Part shown: piece after piece, positions 1-10,929 of the stretch
Layout: each line of letters begins with the position of its first letter
Position numbering within the stretch: the first letter of the stretch is position 1
From: Roseivirga sp. BDSF3-8
GTDB taxonomy: Bacteria > Bacteroidota > Bacteroidia > Cytophagales > Cyclobacteriaceae
Length of the DNA: 64,000 nt
NCBI RefSeq assembly: GCF_041449215.1
Contig: NZ_JBGNFV010000001.1
Span: 2,745,001-2,809,000, forward strand
Direction: 5' to 3'
Notes under the pieces: generated by a model
Told to the model about the DNA's origin: nothing
What the model saw: the letters and a program-made list of their open reading frames with translations, nothing else
Databases searched by the model: none
Made by a program: the position numbers and the translations under genes

Positions 1-1120
<1,120 letters not shown>

Positions 1121-1193
1121 TTGCGCTGACAAATATTTGAGAATTCGGCGAGCTTTCTTTCACAGAATCATGTCTAAAATATTAAAGATTATA

Positions 1194-1304
1194 AGGTGAT
1201 TATAGCACCGGTGTCCACCTCTTCCCATTCCGAACAGAGCAGTTAAGCCCGGTTGCGCCGATGGTACTGCAGTAAAATGTGGGAGAGTAGGTCGTCGCCT
1301 GATT
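1194..1304 (+). rRNA. 5S rRNA
   Basis: A roughly 110-nt sequence after the 23S gene contains the conserved 5S core (CCATTCCGAACAGAGCAGTTAAGCCC, given here only as its key blocks CCATTCCGAAC and TTAAGCCC) and a 3' GGGAGAGTAGGTCG block that can pair back to the 5' end. The 23S-5S spacer is about 75 nt and contains no tRNA that I can see. Ends are approximate. Confidence 0.93.
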
Positions 1305-1312
1305 TTATTATA

Positions 1313-1346
1313 GAATCCCGTTCCTTAAGGTTCGGGATTTTTTTTG
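1313..1346 (+). terminator. rRNA operon terminator
   Basis: An inverted repeat (AATCCCG ... CGGGATT) is followed by an unbroken T run. It sits about 10 nt after the 5S gene, as expected for the intrinsic terminator of the rRNA operon. Confidence 0.85.
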
Positions 1347-1824
1347 TTTTATACCCTACGGAGTCCGGCCATTGTTCCCTTCTGCCCGCAGGCCTTAAGG
1401 CAGGTAATGCCCGCCCTTATGTCTCCTTCCTTTAGTTAGTTACTTAAGCCGCCCTGGAGGTACTGATGCAAAGCAGTGAAAGCTATATCTCTGCCTTTTC
1501 TTGATGACACTACTCCCACTAACAGAAAACCCTGTGCTATATAAATACTACGGCTTCAGGGAGAAAGATCTTAGCTAAGGAAGAGCTATGGGAATCACTT
1601 ACTATGGCTTAACCCTAATCCAGCCTCTGGGCTGATGAATGAATTACAACAAGGGATATAAAAATGCATGTTTCTCCGATCTTTGGTTTACCCTGTGGAG
1701 GGCATTGATGTGTTAAGTCAATTAATAGACCAGTAGATGATCCATAGAGTTGCGGCCTCTGTAACGATAAGGTATTACCCGGGAAAGGAGAGAGCTTATG
1801 GAGCTAAGCTGAAATGGATGTGCA
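1347..1824. other. Intergenic, no gene recognised
   Basis: About 480 bp between the rRNA terminator and the 3' end of the leftward kinase gene. I see no tRNA, no convincing coding frame and no clear repeat. A small palindrome (GCCTTAAGGC) lies near 1391-1400 in a stretch rich in CTGCC/GGCAG words. Confidence 0.6.
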
Positions 1825-3864
1825 TTAATTTGCAGGGAGTGATACAGAGAACTGTGTATGACCCTGGCGTGTCTTCTTATACTTTAGTTCCCCTTTTAAC
1901 CTTCGAGCTGCCACACGCGCTGTATAGAGACCTAGACCAAAGCCCTCAGAGTTTGTGGTGCCTCTGTAAAACATATCAAATATACGTGAGGCTACCTCCT
2001 CAGGGATTCCTATTCCATCGTCAATGATGTTAACTATAAAGTGTCCGTTTTGCCTTTCTGCAGATATGGAGATTTTTGAGGGTTGTTCTCCCGGGACATA
2101 TGAATATTGAACCGCGTTCTTTACTATATTCTCTAATATAGTTTGGAGTAACTCTTTGTCGGTTATCAGTCTTTCCGTCTGAATGTCATAACTAAAGTTG
2201 ATGGAATGGCCATTTTGAGTGTATGGTCCGATAATCTCGTTTATAATCTTTTCTGTTTCTATATTCTCCTTGCAAATAGCTTTATCTTTTACTTCAGTTA
2301 TTCTAAGCATTGAGTTCATTAAGTCATTCATGCGGTGTGTTACCACATTCATTTGTGTAAGATACTCGAGAGCCGTTTCGTCCTTAACATGCGACAGGCT
2401 AATTTGACACAGCCCTTTCATTGATATAAGAGGGCCTCTGATATCATGGTAGGCTTTGTAAATAAATGTATCCAGCTCAGTATTAAAGTCCTTCAGGTCT
2501 TTATAAGCTTTACGTAATTTGTTAGTCCGCTCCAGTACCTTCTCTTCCAGAAAATGATTAGTTGCTAGTAATTCTTCATTTTGCTGTTCAATGACATCCT
2601 TTTGAATAGCTATTTCATCCCGTTGCTGCTGAATCTTATCCTTCTGTTCGCGGATCTTCTTGTTTTGAGCGTGAAGTTCCTTGTTTATTCTGCTCTTAAG
2701 CTTGTAGCGACGGAAAGATTGGTATAAAATGAAAATACATAAGGCTACGATTACACTCAGGAAGACAGACATGAGACGACTGTTTTTCAATTTCAACTCG
2801 TTTATTTCTGCCTCTTGTTCCAGAATAATCTGTTTTCTCTTAAGTAGTTGTACCTGCTTTTCAAGGGCGATATTGCCATATGTATTATCCAGTTCCTGGA
2901 AGAGCGTCATATCATTACGCTTTTTAACTTTCTGGTCCATGCTGTAATACCTATCCATATAGGTGTATGCTTCGTCATCGAAGCCAGCCTTGCTAAGTGT
3001 TTCAGAGAGAAGTTTTAGGATGGTTTTGACCTCAACACTAAGGTTACTTCTTTCTGCCTCAGATAAAGCATTTTTCAGGACTCTGGATGCTTCTATGGAA
3101 TTTCCTTCATCATTAAGAAGGCTGGCATAATTGATGGTTAGCTTGGTGCTTCCTTTAGTAAACCAGGCAGCTCCGGAGCTAGCCATATCTTTTGCTTTCT
3201 CATTCTTGCCCTGTAGCATCAATAAGTTTTGCTTTTGGACCAGTGCTTCATCTCGAAGATATGAGGTTTGCGGAAAGCCTTTAAGGGAAAGCGTTATCAG
3301 GGAGTCCGCTGTGAGATTATCACCTTTTTCTTTTAAGATTGAGCCCCTTAAGAAGCGATCAATGGCTAAGTGTGAAGGTTGGGTAGTGTCTGTACCTGTT
3401 AATAAGGCTGTAGCTACTCGCTGGTAATCTTCAGCCTTGTCTAACCTGTCTACCATGAGATTTAACCAGCTAATCCAGGCAAGGGTCTTTCCTAAGTCCT
3501 CCTCCTCTCCCATCAGGTCGTATTTTTCAAAGGAAGTAAAGAAATGCTCAAGGCTCCTGCTATAGTCTCCCTTAAGGTAGTACAGCTTGCCCAGGTTAGC
3601 CGCAGCCATGGCTGTACCCCTGACATACATAATACTATCACTGAAAGTAACTACTTTACTGGCTAGATCGATAGTGCTATCCGGATATGCGTAATAAAAG
3701 GAAGGGTTACCGGAAAGGAATTGGTTGATGGAGTCAATTTTTAGGTGAAGCTCATAGAGTGGCTCCCCGGCTTCGCGTATTAAAACCTTGTTGTCTTCTG
3801 CCAGAGTGCACGTGATCATCCCACAGATAATCAACCCAGCAACAAGTACTCCCTTTATATACAT
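1825..3864 (-). CDS. TPR-containing sensor histidine kinase
   Basis: A 679-aa membrane sensor kinase. Residues 1-22 look like a signal peptide. Residues ~40-330 are helical and TPR-like (for example AAANLGKLYYLKGDYSRSL), presumably periplasmic. A single membrane segment lies at ~364-383, followed by a coiled coil to ~450 rich in Q/E/K heptads. The phospho-acceptor is probably His473 in HDIRGPL. The ATPase domain shows the N box (ENIVKNAVQYS, Asn583), G1 (DDGIGIP, ~615) and G2 (GFGLGLY, ~641). The layout is a common Bacteroidota kinase type. No response regulator gene is next to it, so the partner is unknown. It is a lone leftward gene. Confidence 0.9.
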   Translation of the reverse strand: MYIKGVLVAGLIICGMITCTLAEDNKVLIREAGEPLYELHLKIDSINQFLSGNPSFYYAYPDSTIDLASKVVTFSDSIMYVRGTAMAAANLGKLYYLKGDYSRSLEHFFTSFEKYDLMGEEEDLGKTLAWISWLNLMVDRLDKAEDYQRVATALLTGTDTTQPSHLAIDRFLRGSILKEKGDNLTADSLITLSLKGFPQTSYLRDEALVQKQNLLMLQGKNEKAKDMASSGAAWFTKGSTKLTINYASLLNDEGNSIEASRVLKNALSEAERSNLSVEVKTILKLLSETLSKAGFDDEAYTYMDRYYSMDQKVKKRNDMTLFQELDNTYGNIALEKQVQLLKRKQIILEQEAEINELKLKNSRLMSVFLSVIVALCIFILYQSFRRYKLKSRINKELHAQNKKIREQKDKIQQQRDEIAIQKDVIEQQNEELLATNHFLEEKVLERTNKLRKAYKDLKDFNTELDTFIYKAYHDIRGPLISMKGLCQISLSHVKDETALEYLTQMNVVTHRMNDLMNSMLRITEVKDKAICKENIETEKIINEIIGPYTQNGHSINFSYDIQTERLITDKELLQTILENIVKNAVQYSYVPGEQPSKISISAERQNGHFIVNIIDDGIGIPEEVASRIFDMFYRGTTNSEGFGLGLYTARVAARRLKGELKYKKTRQGHTQFSVSLPAN

Positions 3865-3935
3865 CGCTTTCTAGTAGAGTCTAGATGAAAAAAATAGCGA
3901 CAAAATCGCAACTACAATGATAAGGGATAGAACAA

Positions 3936-3966
3936 AAAATAAAAGGTAACCCTAAAAGGTTACCTT
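3936..3966 (-). terminator. Terminator of porU-porV-M16 operon
   Basis: A 9-bp perfect stem (AAGGTAACC/GGTTACCTT) with a 6-nt loop is followed on the minus strand by TTATTTTTTG. It lies just after the stop codon of the M16 gene. Confidence 0.8.
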
Positions 3967-3989
3967 ACATATAAGAATTTTGCAACTAA

Positions 3990-5252
3990 TTATCCTACAA
4001 GGACATGGTGTAATGTGTCTTCATGCAGGTACTTTTCAGTGATCTCCATTATCCTTTCCGGCGTAATGTTTCTGACCCGATTCATAAATCGTTGATAATA
4101 CCCGTAATCAAGTCCAAGGTAATAGGTGTTCTTGAATTTATCAGCCAGATCAGAAGGAGTATCAATACTACCCAGAAATGCACCTATCATATAATTTTGA
4201 ACCGTATCCATCTCAGACTCAGAGACTGGTTTAGTCCTTAGGTTCCGGATTTCATTAAAGATCTCTTCTACGGCTTCGTTCCTGTACTCTTTTATTACAT
4301 CAGAACCGATGAGAAGAATAGTACTCTTTTCTAATGGAAGCAGGGTACTGCTTATGCCATAGGTATAGCCCTTCTCTTCGCGAATATTCTTCATCAGGCG
4401 GGACCCAAAATATCCACCCAGAATAGTCGTCGCGATTTTGAGGTCGATAAAGTCTTCGTGGCTTTTAAGAATCGTTTCTCTGCCAATCCTCAAGCTTGTT
4501 TGAAGACTATGTTCCTTTTCTACATAAAGGCTCTTATCACCTGGAGAGGGATTGTAGTTACTTTCGTTCTGAGGCTTATCAAGTTTTTTCTGACCAAAGA
4601 TGTTATTAATAAGCTTTAGATGCTCATCCTCAACTCTTCCGGCAATAACAAACTCCTCTGTGTCTTTTATATGTGATTGGTGATACGCTTTTATATCCTC
4701 TTTAGAGATATCGCGCATGGCCTCTTCGGTAAAGAACTTACCATAAGGGTGGTCGGCACCATATACCAACTCCCTGAATTTTCTTGAAGCGAAAGTATGG
4801 TTTTGATTATTCTCTACCCGGCTTTCCTGGATCTTGATATTTCTTAATGTCTCCAGCTCATTATCAGGAAAACTGGGGGCGTACAGCATTTCATGAATAA
4901 TAGCAAGAATATTAGGCAAGTGCTTATTCATTACCTTCATGCTCACTTCACTGCGATCAAGACTGGTTTCAAATTCAGTCTCTACGCCGTAATAATCGAA
5001 CAAAGAGGAAATTACCTCGGATGATTTGTGCTGGGTACCCTCTTTCAGCATTTTAGTTGTAAACCAGGCTAAACCGTTCTTAGGCTCATACCATTTACCG
5101 GCAGGGATCACTATTTCCAGCTTAACTGCCGGTTGGGTGCCTGCCCTGATAATATGGACAGGTACTCCATTATCCAGTTTTATGGTTTCTGCTTTGGTCA
5201 GATCAATATTTTCGGCCTGGGCAAACGGGGGTGCCTGGGTTCTGTCTAGCAT
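3990..5252 (-). CDS. M16-family peptidase homologue, active site lost
   Basis: A 420-aa protein with the two-lobed M16 (pitrilysin/mitochondrial processing peptidase) fold: an N-terminal lobe, then a C-terminal lobe with the family's R-x-EKGYTYG block (NIREEKGYTYGISS). The zinc-binding HxxEH expected in the GLAHFLEH-like element is replaced by W63-F-T-T-K67 in GLAWFTTKMLKEGT, so zinc proteolysis is unlikely. No signal peptide is visible. M16 proteins often act as an active/inactive pair, but no active partner is adjacent. It follows porV by 6 bp, so it is probably co-transcribed with the T9SS sortase genes; any role with them is inference. Confidence 0.87.
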   Translation of the reverse strand: MLDRTQAPPFAQAENIDLTKAETIKLDNGVPVHIIRAGTQPAVKLEIVIPAGKWYEPKNGLAWFTTKMLKEGTQHKSSEVISSLFDYYGVETEFETSLDRSEVSMKVMNKHLPNILAIIHEMLYAPSFPDNELETLRNIKIQESRVENNQNHTFASRKFRELVYGADHPYGKFFTEEAMRDISKEDIKAYHQSHIKDTEEFVIAGRVEDEHLKLINNIFGQKKLDKPQNESNYNPSPGDKSLYVEKEHSLQTSLRIGRETILKSHEDFIDLKIATTILGGYFGSRLMKNIREEKGYTYGISSTLLPLEKSTILLIGSDVIKEYRNEAVEEIFNEIRNLRTKPVSESEMDTVQNYMIGAFLGSIDTPSDLADKFKNTYYLGLDYGYYQRFMNRVRNITPERIMEITEKYLHEDTLHHVLVG

Positions 5253-5258
5253 AAAAAG

Positions 5259-6452
5259 TTATTCAGATATAGGTTGGCTGACGATGTTATTTTCGAAGTT
5301 GAATACGAGGGTAAAGCGGAGAGTTTCTGCTAATGGGTGATCCTGAACCTGAGGGATCAGGTAGGCAAAATCTATACCGAATACCTGGTACCTGAATCCT
5401 GTACCTACGGTAAAATATTTACGATTGCCTTTATCTTCATGCTCATAGAAGTAACCGGCGCGGAATGCAAAGATATCGTTGTACCAATATTCTGCTCCAG
5501 CACTAAGCATTACTTCTTTAAGCTCTTCGCTACCTCCATCAGGAGCATCACCAAAGCTTCCAAACATACCACTCAACAGGCTACGATCCGGGTCTTCTCC
5601 GCGGATGATGTTACCATTCTCATCTCTCACAGGAGGAGTAGGAACCATCAGTTTGTTAGCGTCCAGCGCAAAAGTTATTGAGTTATACGGATCAAGGTAC
5701 ATTTTGTATGCACCGCCAAGGCGTAGGTTCGTAGGGATAAACTGCCTGTTGTCTTCATCACTATAAGTCATTTTCTGACCGATATTTGAAATGACCGCGG
5801 CCCAGCTAATCTCATTGTTAGTGGCAGATCCTGCGATTTCAGAATTATAGTATACACCAATATCAGCAGCTACACTTGTTCCTGCACGGGAGTCATTAAT
5901 ACCGCCGGAAGAAACAATGTTTCCTGTGAGGTTGCTATGAATGTATTTACCTGATACACCCAGTGAAAGGCTTTCTGTCAGCTGACGTGAGTAGGTAGCA
6001 GTAAGAGCGAATTCGCGTGGACTAAAATCACCAAGAGGAACTCCGGTATCATCACGGAACTGAAGGTCGCCAAGGTCGAAGTATGTCATTGATAATCCAA
6101 TTGCTTGAACATCATCCAGTTTGTAATAACCAGAAGCATAAAATATCCACATGTCATTAACAATGCGGCCAAGCCAGGGAGTGTAGCTTAGGGAAAAGCC
6201 ATAGTCTTGCTGGTTAAAAATCAGTTTGGCAGGGTTCCAGTGTATGGAAGCTGCATCAGCACTGGTGGCAGCACCTACATCCCCCATACCACCCGCACGG
6301 GCATCAGGGGCGATCATAATGAATGGTACTGCTGTGGTAATGACACGTCTGGTCGTGTCCTGGCCAATGATACCTACTTGAGAAAATGCACTGGCTACCG
6401 GCACTAAAGCCAGGAAGAGTAGCACACAGAAAGTTTTCAGGTTTCCGGTCAT
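5259..6452 (-). CDS. porV: T9SS outer-membrane protein PorV (LptO)
   Basis: About 397 aa from the preferred start; the open frame extends 16 codons upstream to 6500 and would then overlap porU. The start at 6452 is preferred because it gives a clean signal peptide (MTGNLKTFCVLLFLALVPVA). The body is a FadL-like beta barrel with the PorV/PorQ-family PDARAGGMGDVGAA block and ends in a long barrel tail. PorV is the T9SS shuttle that delivers substrates from the SprA translocon to the PorU sortase. Its position directly after porU supports the call. Confidence 0.92.
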   Translation of the reverse strand: MTGNLKTFCVLLFLALVPVASAFSQVGIIGQDTTRRVITTAVPFIMIAPDARAGGMGDVGAATSADAASIHWNPAKLIFNQQDYGFSLSYTPWLGRIVNDMWIFYASGYYKLDDVQAIGLSMTYFDLGDLQFRDDTGVPLGDFSPREFALTATYSRQLTESLSLGVSGKYIHSNLTGNIVSSGGINDSRAGTSVAADIGVYYNSEIAGSATNNEISWAAVISNIGQKMTYSDEDNRQFIPTNLRLGGAYKMYLDPYNSITFALDANKLMVPTPPVRDENGNIIRGEDPDRSLLSGMFGSFGDAPDGGSEELKEVMLSAGAEYWYNDIFAFRAGYFYEHEDKGNRKYFTVGTGFRYQVFGIDFAYLIPQVQDHPLAETLRFTLVFNFENNIVSQPISE

Positions 6453-6487
6453 GAGGTTGAATTTTTCAAAATCAGGCTCAAGATAAA

Positions 6488-9400
6488 TTATTTCGAGCAA
6501 ACAAGCCTTTTTACAACAGCTTTTTTAAAACCCTGGTCATCCTCCACCGTCATTCGGTAGATATACAGGCCAGGCATAAGTGTATTGCCTGACATATCTA
6601 TTGCTTCCCAGGCCTCGGTTTCGATTTGAGATGAACTTGCCGGAAAGTCATTGATCAGGGTACCTATGGTCCTGCCATGGATGTCCATAATTTCTATAGT
6701 CACTGTCAGATCAGAGCCTGGCTTGTTGTGCCTAAATGAAAATACAGTCTGCGAACTGATGGGATTGGGATAGTTACCTGCTTCGTAAATCATTAATTCC
6801 TCGCCTTCGGAGACTTTGAATACCAGGGAGGACCCCCCTTTGTTGTTCAAATTATCCCAGGCCTCCAGCCTCATAGTGTGTTCACCAGGAGCCAGATAGC
6901 TTAGCGGGTAGGCAATGGTGCCGGATGTGAAATCGTCTACATCCGCTATGTAGAAATCATTTAATACTATCGCGTCCTCTTCATCAATGATCAGTTTAAT
7001 GTCCTGACCTATTGCACTGCGGCTTACATTTATGCCGCTTTCATCAGAAAGCCGGGCAAGCAAAGTGACCGCCGGAGATATAACGCCACCTGGACTGAAT
7101 GTTGTATCATTCAGATAAAGTTTAATTTCCGGAGGGGTTTGCTCTACTGTTGCTCTACAGTCTGTACCACCGACCACCACGTCGCTTTTTACTCCCCGGG
7201 CATCATTTATACCATTGCCATGTAGGGCATAAAAGCTTATTTTTCCATTGCCATAGGTATAATCTAAATTCCGTGGAGCGGGTATTTCAATGGTAAATTC
7301 ACCGTTCACCAGTGTGGCAGTTCCTCTGAAGAGTACATTGTCCTGCTCTTTATATAAAAATGCAGAGGTATTTTCTGTACCATAGGTTTTCTTTTCCTGG
7401 GGCTTATCAAAAAGAGTAACCTCGACATGGCCGTCAAAATTAGTGTCTGTGTTACCGGACTCACTGACCACTCTGCCTTTAACCCTGATCCTTCCCATGG
7501 CTTGTAAGGTGTCAGCTCCGGTTTCGGGGTTATCGCTTTTAATTTCATCCACTATCACATTGCTTTTGGGGAAAGCAGGCATCATACTAGGGTCTCCCAG
7601 CAGAGTGAAGTTACGGTTATTCACTCCGTTTATGGAGCTGTTCTTTGTCTCCTTGAAGATATCTCCCAGCCGTTGAGGTCCCTCATCGTCTTTATTGAAT
7701 ACGTGACGATAAAATTCACGGTTAAGAAGGTAATTCGTATAGGAGTATACTGGCCGGGTGGTAGTAACGAGGCCGATAGCCCCCCCATCAGGATTAAGTA
7801 ATAATCTTTCCCCGCCGGAAATTCTGGCAGGATCATCATGCAGGCCAAACTCACACGTAGCTGTTACGAATATGGGTAGCTTATCCAGGTTATCCCATGC
7901 AGTAATCATATTCTGATCAAGGATGGTCTCACGGGTCCAGCCTGCAGGTCCTCCGTGGCCACTATAATTTACAATGAATTGTCCGTTCTTGACAGCATCA
8001 TTCAAGGCCTTTCTGGCAGCGGGTGAAGTCTCGCGGTCTGCGCGTACCAGCTGGCGATAACTGTCCAGGTAAAGTTTTTTGATATTGTAATTTTTACTGG
8101 TTGTATCCAGTAGTTCCGTCAGCCGGTTTGCATCCCGTTGATGGGTGTTGCCATCTCCATCATCTGCCACGAAAAGAAGCCGGTTACGCCATGGGCCAAG
8201 AGAGGATGGGGCAGTGGCGTAGTGTATAAGTTTATCTACCAAATCCGAAGCTTCCTCTGCATCCTTGGCAGGAATACGACCAATCCCCAACTCAAGAGTA
8301 TGGTCATTCGCTACGCTGCTTTCCTCCCATTCTCCTTCGGTATCTTCCAGAAACCCAAAATAATCATCGCTGGAGTAGGTGAGCACAGAGTGGTGAGAAT
8401 TACGGCTTTGGTACGTAGGCACCAGATTCAGGTTGTCAGTTACCCTGTTTTTATAATCATAGGAAGCGTGACCAAATAATAATAGGTAAGCCAGTTTTCC
8501 AGGTTGTGTGTCGTAGAGGTGTTTTACAAAATCCCTTATTGCTGTGATGTCCTGTCTTCCGCTACTGAATTCATTATAAATCTGGGGAGTAGTGACCACA
8601 GTGACATTAAGGCCATCATGCGATCTGCGAAAAGAGGCAAGTCTTTCGGCTTCTGTTCTAAGGGTGGGGTGGGTAACAATAAGTAAGTCAGGCGCAGAGA
8701 GTGATCTCAACCCCTGGTTTGCTACGGCTCTTATGGCTACCGGTGTGTTTAATGAGGTCTCGTCAAAAGCAATGTATTGTGAGGGGCCATCAAATGGCAC
8801 ATTTTGAGAGAAAGAGCCAACAGTGTTCCGGACAGAAACAGGAATTTGGATAATAGAGTCGTCCCGGCTGATATTCCATATTCTGATTCGGGCAGGCACA
8901 TTTTCAATTTGGTACGTAACTGATGAGTGGCTTTGAGAGGAAGGACTTAGCCAGATCAGTTGATTTCCCTCCATGGTCAGTTTTCGCTGACACGTAATAC
9001 TAAGATAGTCCACTGCACCAATGGCAGCCGGGTCTGAACCTGCCTCGTAGGTAAACGCAGGCCTCAGTGATTCACTGTTTCCTGCAGTCAGGTAGGCAGT
9101 GGCAGAAGAGGTGGTTACCTTCGTACCATATGTATCGGAGGTTACTCTACCCGCATTTAGGCGTGTAATCTCACGTCCGTCTATTGTAAGAGTAAAGGCA
9201 GCCGGAGAAGTGGCAAAATTAGCCACGCGGGTCTTGAGAATGATTTCGCTACCAGGTATAATGCCACTTACCTCAAATGGGGGAAGCTGGGTTGAGTTTC
9301 CTAACGTTGACATGCGGTTACCAAACCAATGCCTTCCGGAGTTAAGTTGATTTATTTCGTCGCGCTCATGAACCTGAAAGTCCTCATACTGATCAATGAT

Positions 9401-9904
9401 CGTATGGGTGCCGGATATTGAGATGCCTTCCTGCACGCGCAGGCCATGTATATCGCCTACTGTCAGGAAAATGTAAGTGCTATCAGCGTACAGGTTTTTT
9501 TCGTATATCCATTCACCAGAGGCTGCATCATAGACACTCTTGTCAGGGCCGCGTGCAAATAAGATGTAAAAGTCTGCGGGAGACATGGAGCCATCAAAAA
9601 TCCCCTCCCCTCCTAGTGGAATCTCCGGTAATCCCTCGGGCCGCGTGGCGTCGTTTGGTTGTGGTAGCATACCACCGCCATAGCCAAAAGCACGCAGATT
9701 ACGGGGATCGAGATTTTCAGTATCTATTCCGAGAGAGGTAAGGAAGCTTTGATCCAGCTTGTAAGCACCGCTTGCTGGGATGGCAATTTTGTACCAGTTA
9801 CCGGTGGATAGGTCTGCATAGCGCATGCTACTCTGGGCAAGTATGTCCGGAGTGTATATGCATAACATAGTTAACAGAAACAGGGCCCGTGCCTTGCTTA
9901 TCAT
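6488..9904 (-). CDS. porU: T9SS C-terminal signal peptidase/sortase PorU
   Basis: A 1138-aa gingipain-type (peptidase C25) protein with a signal peptide at 1-23. The catalytic pair is visible: His650 in NYSGHGGPAGW and Cys684 in TATCEFGLHDDP. The C-terminus carries a T9SS sorting-type domain starting near NYPNPISSQTVFSF and ending KKAVVKRL. In known T9SSs PorU sits on the cell surface, removes the C-terminal domain of cargo proteins and attaches the cargo to anionic LPS. It heads the porU-porV-M16 operon. Confidence 0.94.
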   Translation of the reverse strand: MISKARALFLLTMLCIYTPDILAQSSMRYADLSTGNWYKIAIPASGAYKLDQSFLTSLGIDTENLDPRNLRAFGYGGGMLPQPNDATRPEGLPEIPLGGEGIFDGSMSPADFYILFARGPDKSVYDAASGEWIYEKNLYADSTYIFLTVGDIHGLRVQEGISISGTHTIIDQYEDFQVHERDEINQLNSGRHWFGNRMSTLGNSTQLPPFEVSGIIPGSEIILKTRVANFATSPAAFTLTIDGREITRLNAGRVTSDTYGTKVTTSSATAYLTAGNSESLRPAFTYEAGSDPAAIGAVDYLSITCQRKLTMEGNQLIWLSPSSQSHSSVTYQIENVPARIRIWNISRDDSIIQIPVSVRNTVGSFSQNVPFDGPSQYIAFDETSLNTPVAIRAVANQGLRSLSAPDLLIVTHPTLRTEAERLASFRRSHDGLNVTVVTTPQIYNEFSSGRQDITAIRDFVKHLYDTQPGKLAYLLLFGHASYDYKNRVTDNLNLVPTYQSRNSHHSVLTYSSDDYFGFLEDTEGEWEESSVANDHTLELGIGRIPAKDAEEASDLVDKLIHYATAPSSLGPWRNRLLFVADDGDGNTHQRDANRLTELLDTTSKNYNIKKLYLDSYRQLVRADRETSPAARKALNDAVKNGQFIVNYSGHGGPAGWTRETILDQNMITAWDNLDKLPIFVTATCEFGLHDDPARISGGERLLLNPDGGAIGLVTTTRPVYSYTNYLLNREFYRHVFNKDDEGPQRLGDIFKETKNSSINGVNNRNFTLLGDPSMMPAFPKSNVIVDEIKSDNPETGADTLQAMGRIRVKGRVVSESGNTDTNFDGHVEVTLFDKPQEKKTYGTENTSAFLYKEQDNVLFRGTATLVNGEFTIEIPAPRNLDYTYGNGKISFYALHGNGINDARGVKSDVVVGGTDCRATVEQTPPEIKLYLNDTTFSPGGVISPAVTLLARLSDESGINVSRSAIGQDIKLIIDEEDAIVLNDFYIADVDDFTSGTIAYPLSYLAPGEHTMRLEAWDNLNNKGGSSLVFKVSEGEELMIYEAGNYPNPISSQTVFSFRHNKPGSDLTVTIEIMDIHGRTIGTLINDFPASSSQIETEAWEAIDMSGNTLMPGLYIYRMTVEDDQGFKKAVVKRLVCSK

Positions 9905-9930
9905 AAAATTGGAGTTGGTAACCGATTTTT

Positions 9931-9970
9931 ACAACGAAAAATTAGGCAGAAAAATTTAGCCTTTCGTTGT
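9931..9970. other. Hairpin upstream of porU
   Basis: A 9-bp inverted repeat (ACAACGAAA/TTTCGTTGT) spans the gap between the end of purS and the start of porU. No T run follows on either strand, so it is not a clear terminator. It may be an mRNA structure or an operator. Confidence 0.4.
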
Positions 9971-9986
9971 AGCCTGTCCCAAAACC

Positions 9987-10241
9987 TTACTCCACCTCAG
10001 AAATAGTGTAGCTGTATTCCTCCATTATCAGGTTAGCGAGCAGCTTTTTACAGGCGGTTTCTACCTGTTTTTCAGCGGACTTTTTGTCAGCGGCTTCAAT
10101 GTTGATGGTGATGTGTTTACCAATCCTGACATCGGATACGTCATCTATACCCAGGTTATGCAGTCCTAATTTAACGGCTTTTCCCTGAGGATCTAGTATC
10201 TCTTTAAGGGGCATGATGTCTATCTCGGCGGTGAATTTCAT
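9987..10241 (-). CDS. purS: Phosphoribosylformylglycinamidine synthase subunit PurS
   Basis: An 84-aa protein of the usual PurS length and pattern: MKFTAEIDIMPLKEILDPQG, then the LGLHNLGIDDVSDVRIGKHI block and an EVETACKKLLANLI-like end. PurS bridges PurL and the glutaminase PurQ in the multi-subunit FGAM synthase of purine synthesis. purQ lies in this window at 16.2-16.9 kb, so the subunit genes are split over two loci. It starts 7 bp after the pssA stop, in a likely operon with pssA and the upstream hydrolase. Confidence 0.93.
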   Translation of the reverse strand: MKFTAEIDIMPLKEILDPQGKAVKLGLHNLGIDDVSDVRIGKHITINIEAADKKSAEKQVETACKKLLANLIMEEYSYTISEVE

Positions 10242-10247
10242 AAGAAC

Positions 10248-10925
10248 CTATTTTGTGGCTATCAGGGACAAAGTTACATATAAAATAATTATGAGAGGTA
10301 CCGCAGTAATGCCTAATATAAAAAGCATGGCACCCGATAGGCCGATAAGTATAAAGCGAAGCCGGTTATTTTTAAAAGTGAAGTCTTTAAATTTTAGAGC
10401 AAGCAGGTTTAGTTCGGCTACCATAAGCAAGGAAAACACCACCGTTACGGCCAGTAAAAACCAGTTGCTCGTAATCCAGTCATAGCCGGTATCTGCTAAT
10501 ACGAGGGGTAAGGAAGTTACGAACAAGGCCATAGCCGGCGTGGGTACACCTATGAAACTGTCTGACTGGCGTGTATCCGTATTGAATTTTGCCAGACGCA
10601 GAGCGGCAAAGACAGATAGCATAAAGCCTGCGTAGGGAAGGTGCTCAAATGGCACGGCATTTTGACTTAATAGGTAAAATACCAGGGTAGCCGGTAGTAC
10701 GCCAAAGGTTACGTTGTCTGCGAGTGAGTCAAGCTCTTTCCCAATAGGGCTTTGAACTTTCAGCATTCTTGCCACAAAACCATCCAGGAAATCAAACACT
10801 GCGGCCAGCCAAACCATGTAGGCAGCCCATTCTGGCTGACCGTTCAGAACCTGTACTATGCCCACACAGCCTGAAAAAAGGTTAGCGCAGGTAAGGATGT
10901 TGGGAATATGCTTTTTTATACTCAA
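10248..10925 (-). CDS. pssA: CDP-diacylglycerol--serine O-phosphatidyltransferase
   Basis: About 225 aa, a multi-pass inner-membrane enzyme making phosphatidylserine for phosphatidylethanolamine synthesis. The CDP-alcohol phosphotransferase signature D-x2-D-G-x2-A-R-x8-G-x3-D-x3-D is complete, starting at Asp45. The open frame has an ATG at 10994, but that would overlap the upstream hydrolase gene by 65 bp and add 23 residues not expected for this family. The TTG at 10923-10925 gives LSIKKHIPNILTC, the usual family N-terminus, 4 bp after the upstream stop codon, so a TTG start is preferred. Confidence 0.92.
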   Translation of the reverse strand: MSIKKHIPNILTCANLFSGCVGIVQVLNGQPEWAAYMVWLAAVFDFLDGFVARMLKVQSPIGKELDSLADNVTFGVLPATLVFYLLSQNAVPFEHLPYAGFMLSVFAALRLAKFNTDTRQSDSFIGVPTPAMALFVTSLPLVLADTGYDWITSNWFLLAVTVVFSLLMVAELNLLALKFKDFTFKNNRLRFILIGLSGAMLFILGITAVPLIIILYVTLSLIATK

Positions 10926-10929
10926 CCGT

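Noticed and set aside
1737-2027. A 96-codon plus-strand frame overlapping the 3' end of the kinase gene
   Set aside because: Shadow of the kinase coding sequence with no independent signals.
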